A stretch of DNA of 64,000 nucleotides from Stygiobacter sp. (GTDB lineage: Bacteria; Pseudomonadota; Alphaproteobacteria; Rhodospirillales; Magnetospirillaceae), in NCBI GenBank assembly GCA_006218045.1, contig VBWB01000005.1:124001-188000 (forward strand). The letters run 5' to 3'. Under the pieces are notes generated by a model. It searched no databases, was not told where the DNA came from, and saw nothing but the letters and a program-made list of their open reading frames with translations. Shown piece after piece: positions 8,789 to 19,293 of this stretch; the first letter of the stretch is position 1, and each line of letters starts with the position of its first letter. The position numbers were made by a program, and so were the translations under genes.

Positions 8789-9822
8789 TGGCCCATATCG
8801 TCATGGCCGACGACGGCATCGTCTTCGATGGCCGCACCTTGGACGAACGCCCCTTGGGCGGGGCTGAAACCTCGTTCATCGAGATGGCCAACGCCCTGGC
8901 GGCGCGTGGCCATGACGTCCACGTCTATAACAAGTGTACCGAGGCGGTGACCCATCGCAGCGTCCACTGGCACCCCATCGCCGAAGGCCTGCCGCCCCAT
9001 GCCGACCTTTACATCGCCAATCGCGGCGACAAGCTGATCCGTCAGGTGCCGGGGGCGAAGAAGACCATCTTCTGGATTCACAATCCCGCCGGCTATCTGC
9101 TGAAATGGCGCTATCAATGGAAACTGGCGCTAAGGCGCCCGACCATCGTCTTTTCCGGCGCCAGCCACGCCGGCACCTATCCGGCCTGGGCCTGCGCCGG
9201 TGGGCGTGAAATCGTGCTGTACGGCCTGACCGATCTGTTTTGCCATGCGACGGAACGCCCGGCGCCGCCGCCGCGCGCGGTTTTCACCTCGAATCCGCTG
9301 CGGTCCCTGGATTGGCTGCTGGATATCTGGGAAAGCAAGGTGCATCCGGCACTGCCCGCCGCCCAGTTGCACATCTTCGCCGGCATGGCCACCTATGGCG
9401 CCGCCGGTCTGGCCAAGGCGGGCAAGATGGGGCCGGTTCTGGGCCGTGCCGCCGGATTGGCCGACAAAGGCGTAGTGCTGCGTGGTCCGGTGCCCAAGGC
9501 GCAATTGGTCGACGAACTGGCCCAAGCCCGCCTGCTGATGTATCGCGGCGATATGGGCGAGACGTTCTGTTCGGCGGTGGCCGAGGCCCAGGCCATGGGT
9601 GTGCCGGCGGTGCTGGAAGACATCGCCTGCATGAAGGAACGGCTGATCCAGGGCCAGACCGGCTTCATCACCCGTGGCGGCCCGGATTTCGCCGATCATT
9701 CCCTCAGGCTGTTGGCCGACGACGTCTTGTGGACCAGCCAGCACCGCGCCTGCCTTGCGCAACAGCGACGCTGGCGGTGGGATGATGCCGCTCGCGCATT
9801 CGAGCGTATCGCCGGCTGGTGA
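8785..9822 (+). CDS. Glycosyltransferase family 4 (GT4)
   Basis: 345 residues. The start at 8785 overlaps the previous stop (ATGA); a second ATG follows at once. The N-terminal LGGAETSF block near residue 27 is the usual acceptor-domain loop, and the donor-domain block YRGDMGETFCSAVAEAQ near 255 carries the paired glutamates. Last gene of the rightward operon. It converges on a leftward radical SAM gene with only 16 bases between stops. Confidence 0.82.
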   Translation: MMAHIVMADDGIVFDGRTLDERPLGGAETSFIEMANALAARGHDVHVYNKCTEAVTHRSVHWHPIAEGLPPHADLYIANRGDKLIRQVPGAKKTIFWIHNPAGYLLKWRYQWKLALRRPTIVFSGASHAGTYPAWACAGGREIVLYGLTDLFCHATERPAPPPRAVFTSNPLRSLDWLLDIWESKVHPALPAAQLHIFAGMATYGAAGLAKAGKMGPVLGRAAGLADKGVVLRGPVPKAQLVDELAQARLLMYRGDMGETFCSAVAEAQAMGVPAVLEDIACMKERLIQGQTGFITRGGPDFADHSLRLLADDVLWTSQHRACLAQQRRWRWDDAARAFERIAGW

Positions 9823-9838
9823 CCGGCGACGTCGCTGA

Positions 9839-11677
9839 TCACCGGCCCTTGCGCATGGGCTCCATGGCTGGATCGTCGGTCGGCAGGGGGGGCAATTCCT
9901 TGTCGACGATCTTGCGCAGCGAACGATAGCCGAACCGGAAACGCCAGCCCTGACTCTTGATCAGGTAACCGCCATACGCGACCGCCTCGGACAATGCGCG
10001 CCGCGGCCCCCAGGCCTTGACCAAGCGCAGGAAAATGACCGCCCATTGCAATCCGCGCAGCCGCCAGGAGAAGACCGGATAGCAGGCTTGCGCCAAGCCG
10101 AACTTGCCTTGCCGCAACAGGGTCAGCAGCGGCGGCGGTTCAGCCATGCGGGTATTGGCGATTTCGCGGTCCATCATTCGTTTGGGATCGTTGAAGAAGC
10201 CGATCTCGGCCATCTTCGCTTCATGGCCGGCATAAAGGATTTGGCGCAGGTAATGTTCGCGCCCGAACTTCTTCACATAGGCCAGGGCCACGCGCAAATT
10301 GATGTAGGGGCGCCAGCTTTCCCATTCGATTCGCGGAGCGTCGGTAAAATTGATGCTGGTGGTGGTGTCGTAAGCGTCGCGGTCGGAGATCCGCAGCAGA
10401 TAGTGTTCCTCCCCTTCGGGGGTGCCGTCGATGCGACCGGTCTTGCGACCGAATTCGTACAAGGGCGTGCCCGGCAAGGCTTGGGCGTAATTGATCGACA
10501 GCGCCCCGGGCCGCGACTGACGCGACAAGGTCAGGGCATAGGCGGCGAATTCCGCCGTTTCCCGCACGGTTTCGCGTGTTTCACCGGGCATGCCCATGAT
10601 CAACTGCACCACGGTCCACAAACCGGCTTCGGTGGTCCATTTCATCGCATTCATGTTTTCTTCGACGGTGGTTTTCTTCTCCATCACGTCAAGAATACGC
10701 TGGCTGCCGGATTCCATGCCGTAGATGATGGCGACGCATCCGGAATCCTTCATCATCTGGATATAATGGGGGTCGACGCAGTTGACGCGCATGCCGCCAA
10801 CGGACCACAACACCCCCAGGGGCTTGATCTTTTCGCAAAGCTCGGTCAGCCAGCGCTTGTCCGTCCCGAAATTTTCATCGGTAAAGCGCAAAAAGCCGAC
10901 GTTGTATTTTTCCATCACCTCGATGACGCGGCTGATCAAAATGTCAACAGGCACATAGCGGATGCCCTTCTGTAGCCTGTGGCAGAATGTGCAGCGAGCA
11001 ACACACCCTCGTGAAGAAACCAGAGTTCCGACCCTCTTATTGGCCTGAACCAGGGCTTCTGAACGAGGATCGGAGAGGAAGTTTTCGCACTTGCCAGGAT
11101 TCTCGGTGACACTGGCAAAATACCAGTTGATATCGGCCGTTGCTTCCAGGTCCGCCCAGTCGATGTCATAAAGTTGATCGGCTGGCAATTGCGGCACAAA
11201 CCCAGTGATGAGCAACCGGTCTTCGTCATCAAGCAATGCCAACCCGCCGATATCCCTAAACTCAGTAGGATTACGAGTGGTTTCGGCGCGACGGCAAATA
11301 TCGACCATGGGTTGCTCACCCTCGCCGATCACGCATATGTCTGCACCGGCGCGCCGCAGCAAGACTTCTGCGCTGGCCACCATGGCACCACCAACGACGA
11401 TCAGGGACTGGAGCCCTGCCGCCTTGATTCCTCGGAGCAACTCTTTGACATAGGCATAAGAAGTCGACACAACGGCGCTGATACCGATGACATCGGGACT
11501 TTCTGCAATAATCTGCTTTATCGCTTCCGATGGCGACGGCCTGGAAAAATCAAAATTCAGTAATTTTGTATCTTGGAACCCATTTTTACGAAGGTATTTC
11601 ATCACACACAGACTGCCGAACGGCGGAAATATTTCCGGTTCTCCACGCAATGGAATTGTCACAAAGACGATTTTCAT
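9839..11677 (-). CDS. B12-binding domain radical SAM protein
   Basis: 612 residues. The first 170 residues form a cobalamin-binding-like Rossmann domain (VIGISAVVST, VVGGAMVAS, VIGEGEQP). The C-x3-C-x2-C cluster motif (GCVARCTFC) lies at about residues 225-232 and binds the 4Fe-4S cluster that cleaves SAM; a downstream GMESGSQ and MGMPGET follow the family order. Class members methylate unreactive carbons or do ring chemistry. The typical DxHxxG cobalamin histidine is not obvious, so true B12 use is uncertain. Start ATG at 11677 is preferred to a GTG five codons upstream. The N-terminal third uses less GC-rich codons than most of the window. Confidence 0.8.
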   Translation of the reverse strand: MKIVFVTIPLRGEPEIFPPFGSLCVMKYLRKNGFQDTKLLNFDFSRPSPSEAIKQIIAESPDVIGISAVVSTSYAYVKELLRGIKAAGLQSLIVVGGAMVASAEVLLRRAGADICVIGEGEQPMVDICRRAETTRNPTEFRDIGGLALLDDEDRLLITGFVPQLPADQLYDIDWADLEATADINWYFASVTENPGKCENFLSDPRSEALVQANKRVGTLVSSRGCVARCTFCHRLQKGIRYVPVDILISRVIEVMEKYNVGFLRFTDENFGTDKRWLTELCEKIKPLGVLWSVGGMRVNCVDPHYIQMMKDSGCVAIIYGMESGSQRILDVMEKKTTVEENMNAMKWTTEAGLWTVVQLIMGMPGETRETVRETAEFAAYALTLSRQSRPGALSINYAQALPGTPLYEFGRKTGRIDGTPEGEEHYLLRISDRDAYDTTTSINFTDAPRIEWESWRPYINLRVALAYVKKFGREHYLRQILYAGHEAKMAEIGFFNDPKRMMDREIANTRMAEPPPLLTLLRQGKFGLAQACYPVFSWRLRGLQWAVIFLRLVKAWGPRRALSEAVAYGGYLIKSQGWRFRFGYRSLRKIVDKELPPLPTDDPAMEPMRKGR

Positions 11678-11858
11678 GATAACCCGATTCACTCGAGATT
11701 GACGAGGTGCAGCTTATGCGAGCTATGCTTCAAGGCGTAGTTAAATGACGCTCACCAAGGCGTCAGGACGCACCTGAAATCAAATACCTTTTCCTGAGGC
11801 CACCATTAGCAGATATGCTTTGTTGCCTTCAACCCGATTGATGATCAGGAAATTGTCC

Positions 11859-12860
11859 ATGGCTGCGCTGACCTCGCACCCCTTATTCCATGACGGCCAT
11901 GCCGGTTTCGACACTGCCCTGGATTCTGAGCAGCAAATCTTGGTCAGAGATTTCAATGCCAAAGCCAAGGCGGGAGAAATCAACTTCCAGCATGAGCCCT
12001 GCATCATCTGCGGCAGCCAAGATGGAGACCTAATCTCCACCTACGATCGCTATCGGGTCTGGCAACCCATGATATTGTGCAAGGGTTGTGGTTTGGTTCG
12101 CTGCACACCGCGCATGGCCGACGACATCTTGACTTGGTTCTATGGCAGCGATTTCTACCGGAAGCTAACTGGTGGCAACAATATTCTGCCCCATGACCGC
12201 CAGAAGTTCATGGTGTTGGCCAATAGAATGGCGCGGCGGCATGCAACCATTACCTCTTTGGTTCCCAAGGTGCGGTCGGTGGCAGAAATCGGCTGTGGCG
12301 CAGGATGGAACCTGTGGCCCTTCCACTTGCAGGGCTGCAAGGTCGTCGGGTGCGATTACGGTCCGGCGCTGACTTCTTTCGGCAGGGACGAGATGGGGAT
12401 GGATCTTCGTACCGGGTCCACCGAGATGCTGGACAGTGAACGCTTTGACGTCATCATCCTGTCCCACGTGCTGGAACACATGCCTGATCCTGCCGCCGAG
12501 ATCAGCCGCCTGTTACCGCACCTTGCCGATGACGGTATTTTTTACGTCGAGGTTCCCGACGCCCGTGGGATCTGTCACGGCGCCTTGCACAGTGCCCATC
12601 TCTATTATTTTACTCCGACCCACATGAGGGCGTTGCTGGCCAAGTGCGGTCTAGAGGCCATCGCTGAACATACTCATGATGGTAACGTACATTTTTCCTT
12701 GGTCGCCCGTCGATCCAGCACCCCGGTTACTATTGATTTGTCGATGGAATACCAACGCCAGCGGCACGCCATCCGTCGCATCGACCAGCGCATGCGGTTG
12801 AAATCCGCATTGGAGCGACTGGGAATCCTGGACTTGGTCAAGCGTCTTATCCGACGTTAA
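11859..12860 (+). CDS. Class I SAM-dependent methyltransferase with N-terminal zinc ribbon
   Basis: 333 residues. Cysteines at residues 48, 51, 74 and 77 (CIICG, CKGCG) make a four-Cys zinc ribbon, followed by the SAM-binding loop VAEIGCGAGW at 141-150 and the HVLEHMPDP block typical of Methyltransf_11/23. This architecture is common in sugar C- or O-methyltransferases of nucleotide-sugar pathways. The start at 11859 has AGGAA 7 bases upstream; earlier TTG and ATG codons at 11820 and 11841 lack a good site. Divergent from the radical SAM gene. Codon use is visibly less GC-rich than the flanks, which suggests transfer. Substrate unknown. Confidence 0.8.
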   Translation: MAALTSHPLFHDGHAGFDTALDSEQQILVRDFNAKAKAGEINFQHEPCIICGSQDGDLISTYDRYRVWQPMILCKGCGLVRCTPRMADDILTWFYGSDFYRKLTGGNNILPHDRQKFMVLANRMARRHATITSLVPKVRSVAEIGCGAGWNLWPFHLQGCKVVGCDYGPALTSFGRDEMGMDLRTGSTEMLDSERFDVIILSHVLEHMPDPAAEISRLLPHLADDGIFYVEVPDARGICHGALHSAHLYYFTPTHMRALLAKCGLEAIAEHTHDGNVHFSLVARRSSTPVTIDLSMEYQRQRHAIRRIDQRMRLKSALERLGILDLVKRLIRR

Positions 12861-12884
12861 ACCCGTTTCAACTCCACCGGAAAC

Positions 12885-13009
12885 AAGTCTAGACGTGAAG
12901 TCTCAGGAGGTTGCCCATTCTATCCTCCTTGGATAACTAAAGTCTCGCAACGTCAGCTTCCTCGGTTCAGATCGAGTGGGCAACCTCCTGAGACTTCACG
13001 TCTAGACTT
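12885..13009. repeat. 125-bp element bounded by 33-bp perfect inverted repeats
   Basis: Positions 12885-12917 are the exact reverse complement of 12977-13009, with a 59-base spacer. The arms contain GTCTAGACGTGAAGTCTC on the left. The element starts 25 bases after the methyltransferase stop and ends 40 bases before the transposase stop. It could act as a large transcription-blocking hairpin, a miniature transposable element, or a palindromic target chosen by the IS110 element beside it. No open frame of note lies inside. Confidence 0.85.
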
Positions 13010-13048
13010 TCGGCTTGGCCCGTACCGGGCCGCTCAGCAACTGTCTTA

Positions 13049-14207
<1,159 letters not shown>

Positions 14208-15344
14208 TTATCGCGTTTTCACGCTCGGCATGAACGCTTGTTCCGCGATCACCCTCTCCATGGCGCGGCAAACGCTACCCACCGTCTCGGCCGCCATCTG
14301 CGGCAACAACGGCAAGGTCAGGCTTTGCCGCTGGGCTATCCAGGCATGCGGACAATCTCCCGGAGCATGACCGAAACGGGCAAAGGCGGGATGAGCGTGC
14401 TGGGCATAGGTGCCCAAAGTGGTCTCAACGCCCTGGGCACGCATTGCGCCCACCACGTGGTCCCGGTCGATGCCGTCATCGAGCAGGATGACGAAGGATT
14501 GAAAGGTGCCGCTGCCCGGGATGTCGAATTGCGGCAGGGTGATGCCGGCCATCCCTGCCAGTTCTTGGCGGTACAGCCGGGCGGTGCGGCGGCGGTCCTC
14601 CAAGATGGCGTCCAGCCTTTTCATCTGGGCGAGACCCAGGACCGCCTGGATTTCCGACATACGGTAGTTAAATCCGTTCTCGACAAACTCCAGCCCGACC
14701 TTGGGGCCGGTACGCCCGCCATGGCTGCGCAACAGGCGCAACCGCAGGGCCAGGGCGTCGTCATCAGTGGTAACCGCGCCGCCCTCACCGGTGGTGATCA
14801 GCTTGCGCGGATGGAAGCTGAAGCACCCCACCCCCGGTCCGCCGCCGCAACGGATGCCGTCGCGTTCGGCGCCGATGGCGCAGGCGGCGTCCTCGACCAC
14901 GAACAGGCCGTGCTTTTCGGCCAGAGCGACGATGGCCTTGATGTCGGCAGGCATGCCGAAAGGATGGACCGGCATGATCGCCTTGGTCCGCGCCGTCACC
15001 TTGCCGGCGGCATCCGCCACATCCAGATCGAATCCACCGGGACGGCAATCGACGAAGACGGGGACGGCACCGGTCTGGATGATGGCGTTGGCACTGGCCG
15101 GAAACGAGAAATCCGAGACCAGCACCTCGTCACCGGCACCGATGCCCTTGGCCGCCAGGACCAGATGCAGGGCGGTGGTGGCCGAGGTGGTGGCGACGGC
15201 ATGCTTGACGCCGACGGTGGCGGCGATCTGGTTCTCGAATTCCACCACCTTGCCACCGCAAGTCAGCTGGCCCGATTCGATCACTTTCCGCAAATCATCG
15301 GCCACTTCATCGAAGCTCAGATCAGGGCGGATGATCGGAATCAC
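14208..15344 (-). CDS. DegT/DnrJ/EryC1/StrS aminotransferase (PLP-dependent sugar aminotransferase)
   Basis: 378 residues, full family length. The Schiff-base lysine is K181 in FHPRKLITTGEGG; the cofactor-binding EDAAC lies at 151-155. The enzyme transfers an amino group to a keto-sugar nucleotide, usually from glutamate. Start is a GTG at 15344 that overlaps the upstream epimerase stop by 4 bases. It is the third step gene after a Gfo/Idh dehydrogenase and an epimerase, so the three likely build one amino sugar. The IS110 element lies directly downstream. Confidence 0.87.
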   Translation of the reverse strand: MIPIIRPDLSFDEVADDLRKVIESGQLTCGGKVVEFENQIAATVGVKHAVATTSATTALHLVLAAKGIGAGDEVLVSDFSFPASANAIIQTGAVPVFVDCRPGGFDLDVADAAGKVTARTKAIMPVHPFGMPADIKAIVALAEKHGLFVVEDAACAIGAERDGIRCGGGPGVGCFSFHPRKLITTGEGGAVTTDDDALALRLRLLRSHGGRTGPKVGLEFVENGFNYRMSEIQAVLGLAQMKRLDAILEDRRRTARLYRQELAGMAGITLPQFDIPGSGTFQSFVILLDDGIDRDHVVGAMRAQGVETTLGTYAQHAHPAFARFGHAPGDCPHAWIAQRQSLTLPLLPQMAAETVGSVCRAMERVIAEQAFMPSVKTR

Positions 15345-16312
15345 GATGGCCGCCCCCGGTACCAGGCGATGGTCTTCTTCAGGCCCTCTTCCAGGCCGGT
15401 GGGGGCGACCGGCCCGATCAGAGCGGTGGCGGCGTCAACGCCAGCCCAATGGCGGCGCACGTCGGCGGCCCGCGCCGGCTGCCAGTCGATGCCGCCGGTG
15501 TAGCCCACCTCGGCGCTGATGCCATCGATGATGGCCTTGATGCTGGTTTCGCGGCCCGAACCCAGATTGAGCACCCGGCCCTTGATATCGTCGCGCAACG
15601 CCAGCTTCAGCGTCGATTCCACCGTATCGCCGACATAGATGAAGTCCCGCGTTTGCAGGCCATCGCCCTGGATCATCGGCTGGCCGCCCTCGCGGATTTT
15701 GCGCAAGGTCAGCGGGATGATGGCTGCCAATTGGCCGTCATTCTGGCGCGGGCCATAATTATTGAACGGGCGGATCAGGCTGATATCGGCACCGAACATG
15801 TTGACGTAGGACACCAGCAGCAGGTCACCGGCGGCCTTGCCGGCGGCATAGGAGGTTTCCGCCAGCAGCGGGTGATTTTCGTCCATGGGCACTCTTTGGG
15901 CGCTGCCATAGACTTCCGAAGAGGAGAAATGCACCAGCCGACCATAGGCTCCCTGGCGTTGCAGCTCGGCCAGGGCGATGGCGATGTCCAGATTGACCCG
16001 ACAGGCGCCGGCCGGATTGAAAAAGGAATAGAGCAGCGCCTTGGTGGCCAGGTTGAAGACCAGATCGGGCTTGATCTTGTCCATCACCGCCGCCATGGCG
16101 GTCAATTCGCCGGCATCCTCGCGCAGCACCGACAGGTGGTCGCCGTGCCGGCGGCGGGACTCGTCCAGGTTTTCTTCCTTGCCCAGGAAGAACGTATCCA
16201 CCACCGCCACATGGGCGGCGCCCTCATCCAGCAGGGCATCGACCAGATGGCTGCCGATGAAGCCGGCACCGCCGGTGACGACGATCCGTTTGCCGATGAA
16301 ACGTGCGCTCAT
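15341..16312 (-). CDS. NAD-dependent epimerase/dehydratase
   Basis: 323-residue extended short-chain dehydrogenase, GGAGFIG at residues 14-20, catalytic Y155/K159 in SYAAGK and a preceding FSSSEVYG. It acts on a nucleotide-sugar; the ATK and YSFFNP segments near 90-100 resemble dTDP-/UDP-sugar dehydratases. It starts 3 bases after the dehydrogenase gene and overlaps the aminotransferase by 4 bases, so the three are translationally coupled. The keto-sugar it makes may feed the aminotransferase. Confidence 0.83.
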   Translation of the reverse strand: MSARFIGKRIVVTGGAGFIGSHLVDALLDEGAAHVAVVDTFFLGKEENLDESRRRHGDHLSVLREDAGELTAMAAVMDKIKPDLVFNLATKALLYSFFNPAGACRVNLDIAIALAELQRQGAYGRLVHFSSSEVYGSAQRVPMDENHPLLAETSYAAGKAAGDLLLVSYVNMFGADISLIRPFNNYGPRQNDGQLAAIIPLTLRKIREGGQPMIQGDGLQTRDFIYVGDTVESTLKLALRDDIKGRVLNLGSGRETSIKAIIDGISAEVGYTGGIDWQPARAADVRRHWAGVDAATALIGPVAPTGLEEGLKKTIAWYRGRPS

Positions 16313-16315
16313 ATC

Positions 16316-17275
16316 TCAGGCACCCGCCTTCAGGGCGTCCTGGATGGCCCAGGCCAGACGCAGCGAGCGCAAGGCGCTGGCGCCATCGGTCTTGGGCGTG
16401 CCGCCCTTCTTGACCACGTCGACGAAGTGGCTGATCTCACGCACCAGCGGTTCGGAATGGCGCACATAGACGCGGTCCATGGCCAAGTCCATGACATAGC
16501 CGCCGGCCGAGCCGGTGGGCAGGTCGGAGGCGCGGCTTTGCCGGTAGATCATCATTTCCTGACGCAGGTAATCGGCCTCGACGAAGCCGATATCGGCGGT
16601 GATGTGCAATTGGCGGATCTTGTTCTGGGTGATGCGGCTGGCGGTGAAGCTGGCCACCGTGCCGCCGGCATAGCGGACCAAAGCGGTGACGAAATCGTGG
16701 CCAAAGCCCTGCACATCGATGCCCTGGGCCTGGACGCTGACGATGTCGTCGGTGATCAGGCCGTTGGCGACGTCGAGATCATGGATCATCAGATCCATCA
16801 CCACGTCCACGTCGGTAATGCGCGACGACACCGCGCTCATGCGGCGGGCATCCAGTGCGAACACTTTGTGGCCACCGGCCAGGAACTGGCCCAATTGCTC
16901 GACTGCCGGGTTGAAGCGCTCGATATGGCCGACCATCAGTACCGCGCCGCTTTTTTCCGCCGCACCGATCAGGCTTTGGCATTGTTCTTCGCTCACCGCC
17001 AGCGGCTTTTCCACCAGGCAATGAATGCCGTTGGCCAGAAGCTGCGTCCCGATTTCGCCATGGGTCACCGACGGGCTGGCGATGGTGACGGCATCAACCT
17101 TGCCGATCAGATCCTCGACACGTTCGAACGCCTGACAATTGTATTGCTTGGCCAGAGCCTCGGCCCGGGTACGATCGGGATCGACCAGACCGACCAGTTC
17201 CGGGCCTTGCAATTGGCTGTACACCCGCAAATGGTTTGACCCCATATTGCCGGTACCGACCACGGCGACGCGCAT
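16316..17275 (-). CDS. Gfo/Idh/MocA family oxidoreductase (WbpB/WlbA-like)
   Basis: 319 residues. The NAD-binding Rossmann motif VGTGNMGSNH is at the N-terminus and the CLVEKPLAV block, with the family lysine, follows near residue 95. Members oxidise C3 of UDP-GlcNAcA (WbpB, WlbA) or similar sugars. Start at 17275 (MRVAVVG) is preferred; the frame is open to 17332 but the added residues are not family-like. It heads the tight trio with the epimerase and aminotransferase downstream. The 3-oxidation role is an inference from context with wbpE- and wbpD-like genes at 28893-30571. Confidence 0.8.
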   Translation of the reverse strand: MRVAVVGTGNMGSNHLRVYSQLQGPELVGLVDPDRTRAEALAKQYNCQAFERVEDLIGKVDAVTIASPSVTHGEIGTQLLANGIHCLVEKPLAVSEEQCQSLIGAAEKSGAVLMVGHIERFNPAVEQLGQFLAGGHKVFALDARRMSAVSSRITDVDVVMDLMIHDLDVANGLITDDIVSVQAQGIDVQGFGHDFVTALVRYAGGTVASFTASRITQNKIRQLHITADIGFVEADYLRQEMMIYRQSRASDLPTGSAGGYVMDLAMDRVYVRHSEPLVREISHFVDVVKKGGTPKTDGASALRSLRLAWAIQDALKAGA

Positions 17276-17328
17276 CAGACAACCCTCCGAATTAGGACGC
17301 AACTTTGTTTCATGGAGGGCGGGCCGGG

Positions 17329-19293
17329 TCAAGGATGATGGTGATCACGACGGGATGGGCAGGCGGGCAAAGGCGTTTCCGGCGGGCGCTTGGGGATCAA
17401 CAGCAGGGATGGTCCCCACGATATTGCCGACTGTATCCACGGCGCCTGCTCGATATCGGTGAAATCGTCGGCAAAATGGTGCCAGAGATCTAAATTATAG
17501 CGGGAATATAGCGGCAGACGACCGTAGCTCAGGTAAATGCTGGGATATCCCAGGCGCTGGATCAGGTCTTCCAGATTGGCGCTGTCGGCCGCCTGTTGTT
17601 GGACGGTTGGCCCCCAGAAATCATAGTCACAGAACATCGACCCGCCGACGTAATAGCGCAGGGCTAGGCCGGGTTCGTAATGCAGGTACAAAATCGGGCG
17701 CTGGGCGAAATCACGAACCGCGTCCTCGCCCCGGGTTTCACGCAGGAGACGGGCGACGTTGAGGTCGGTATTGTGGTCCCGATAGAGGGTGAAGACGCTG
17801 TCCAGGAGCGCCGTCGGTCCCTGGTCGACGGGAAGATTAGCCCTTTTGGCACCAAGGCCGACAACGACCAGAAGGGTGGAGAGCAACACCGTGCCCCCAG
17901 CCAGGAGCCAGCGCGGCGACCACGAGCGCCAGCCGAGCCGGTCGGCGGCGATGCCGGCGGCGAACGCCGGATACCAGGCGAAGACGTGCAGGGCAATGAT
18001 GGTGGTCTTACTGTAATCCGGACTGGAGCGGTATTGCAGGGCGTGTTGCAGTACCTGCGGCAGAATTAACAAGCCCAGCGGCGCCAACCGACGGGAGAGG
18101 GACAATTCCCGTTTCCGCCACCAAAGCGCCAGCACGGCGGCAACAGCCAGCAGATACAGATTGCGCGGGGCGATAAGCCAGGGGGCCGGCTTGTCGCCCG
18201 TCAGCAGGCCCAGATCGTTCAAGGTTCCGATCCATAACAGACTGGCCGGCGGTGCCGCCACGTCAAGCAGCTTGGCGCCGGGGTAATAGGGGCTGGGGGG
18301 CTGAAGGACGCAGGCGATTTCACGGGCGGACAGAATAAGCAGCGTCACTCCCAGCAAAATCCACGGCTTCAGCGAGCCGTCGCGGCCAATGCGCCAACTG
18401 GCCAGATAGCCGACGATCATGATCACGCCCGCATAAAAGGCACCGTAATGCCGTGATGTCACCAGGAAGATGGCCGCCGCGGCACTCCACAGGGCCGCGT
18501 TGCGCACACCCTTGAGCGTCGATACCGTCGTCAGGATGATGGTGCCGCCCAGATACAGCAACGCATCACCCCAATTGCGGGCCAAAGTCGTGCGGTACAA
18601 GTAGTCGGTCGCCAGCAAGGCCAGAACCATCAGGCCGTAAACCACTAGGCCGGTACGCGAGGACCGCAGGCTTTCAGCCACAATAGCGACACTCAGCAGG
18701 GCCGCCAGGGTCGATCCGGCACTGTAGGCCTGCCAAGCGGAGAACGGTCCCAGCCACTTTCCCAGCGCGACCATGCCCATCAGGTCAAGGTTATAGAAGA
18801 TGCTGGCCAGATAGCCGTTGCCGAAGGCGAAGTCCTCGACCCGGGCGAAGCGGCCCAGTTCGAAGGAACCTTCGATGTAAAGGGGATACCAGCCGTGATG
18901 CGAGGACAGGCTGGCCGAAGGGTACAGTTGGATGATTCGCAAGGTCCAAAGGACCAGGACCAGAACCAGGATCGTTCCGACCAACCACAGCCGATTGGCG
19001 GGGGCGGGTGGAGCGGGAAGCGGCGGCAAAGCCTGCCGCAACAGCAGGGTCAGCGCCCCGACCAACCCGGCGGATGCCGGCCCGAACCACGTGATGTCCA
19101 ATCCGGTCTGGCGGAAAACCAGAAGGGCAAGGGATGTCCCCGCCGCCAGAATCATGAAGCCGAAGGCCGACGCCAGCACGCCGTGTGCATTGAGATTGCG
19201 CCCGATCCCCCAGGACAAAGCCATGAACGTGGCGACGCACAGAAGTATTCGCCACTGTTCCGGGGCGAAGAACAATAAATCCAGCACGGTCAT
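17329..19293 (-). CDS. Multi-pass membrane protein, GT-C-like, tandem paralogue 1
   Basis: 654 residues, about twelve membrane segments over the first 480 residues, then a soluble C-terminal domain. The C-terminal block holds HNTDLNVAR, a YEPGLALRYYVGG segment and the ending LLLIPKR, all closely matched in the next gene, so the two are paralogues. The architecture resembles GT-C lipid-linked glycosyltransferases or unknown wall-glycan proteins; no catalytic motif could be fixed. It overlaps the upstream paralogue by 4 bases. Its stop lies 54 bases before the start of the oxidoreductase. The C-terminus is rich in Pro, Arg and His. Confidence 0.55.
   Translation of the reverse strand: MTVLDLLFFAPEQWRILLCVATFMALSWGIGRNLNAHGVLASAFGFMILAAGTSLALLVFRQTGLDITWFGPASAGLVGALTLLLRQALPPLPAPPAPANRLWLVGTILVLVLVLWTLRIIQLYPSASLSSHHGWYPLYIEGSFELGRFARVEDFAFGNGYLASIFYNLDLMGMVALGKWLGPFSAWQAYSAGSTLAALLSVAIVAESLRSSRTGLVVYGLMVLALLATDYLYRTTLARNWGDALLYLGGTIILTTVSTLKGVRNAALWSAAAAIFLVTSRHYGAFYAGVIMIVGYLASWRIGRDGSLKPWILLGVTLLILSAREIACVLQPPSPYYPGAKLLDVAAPPASLLWIGTLNDLGLLTGDKPAPWLIAPRNLYLLAVAAVLALWWRKRELSLSRRLAPLGLLILPQVLQHALQYRSSPDYSKTTIIALHVFAWYPAFAAGIAADRLGWRSWSPRWLLAGGTVLLSTLLVVVGLGAKRANLPVDQGPTALLDSVFTLYRDHNTDLNVARLLRETRGEDAVRDFAQRPILYLHYEPGLALRYYVGGSMFCDYDFWGPTVQQQAADSANLEDLIQRLGYPSIYLSYGRLPLYSRYNLDLWHHFADDFTDIEQAPWIQSAISWGPSLLLIPKRPPETPLPACPSRRDHHHP

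Noticed and set aside
9790..9840. Palindrome-like bases between the GT4 and radical SAM stops as a terminator
   Set aside because: Arms are short and imperfect and no T-run follows in either direction.
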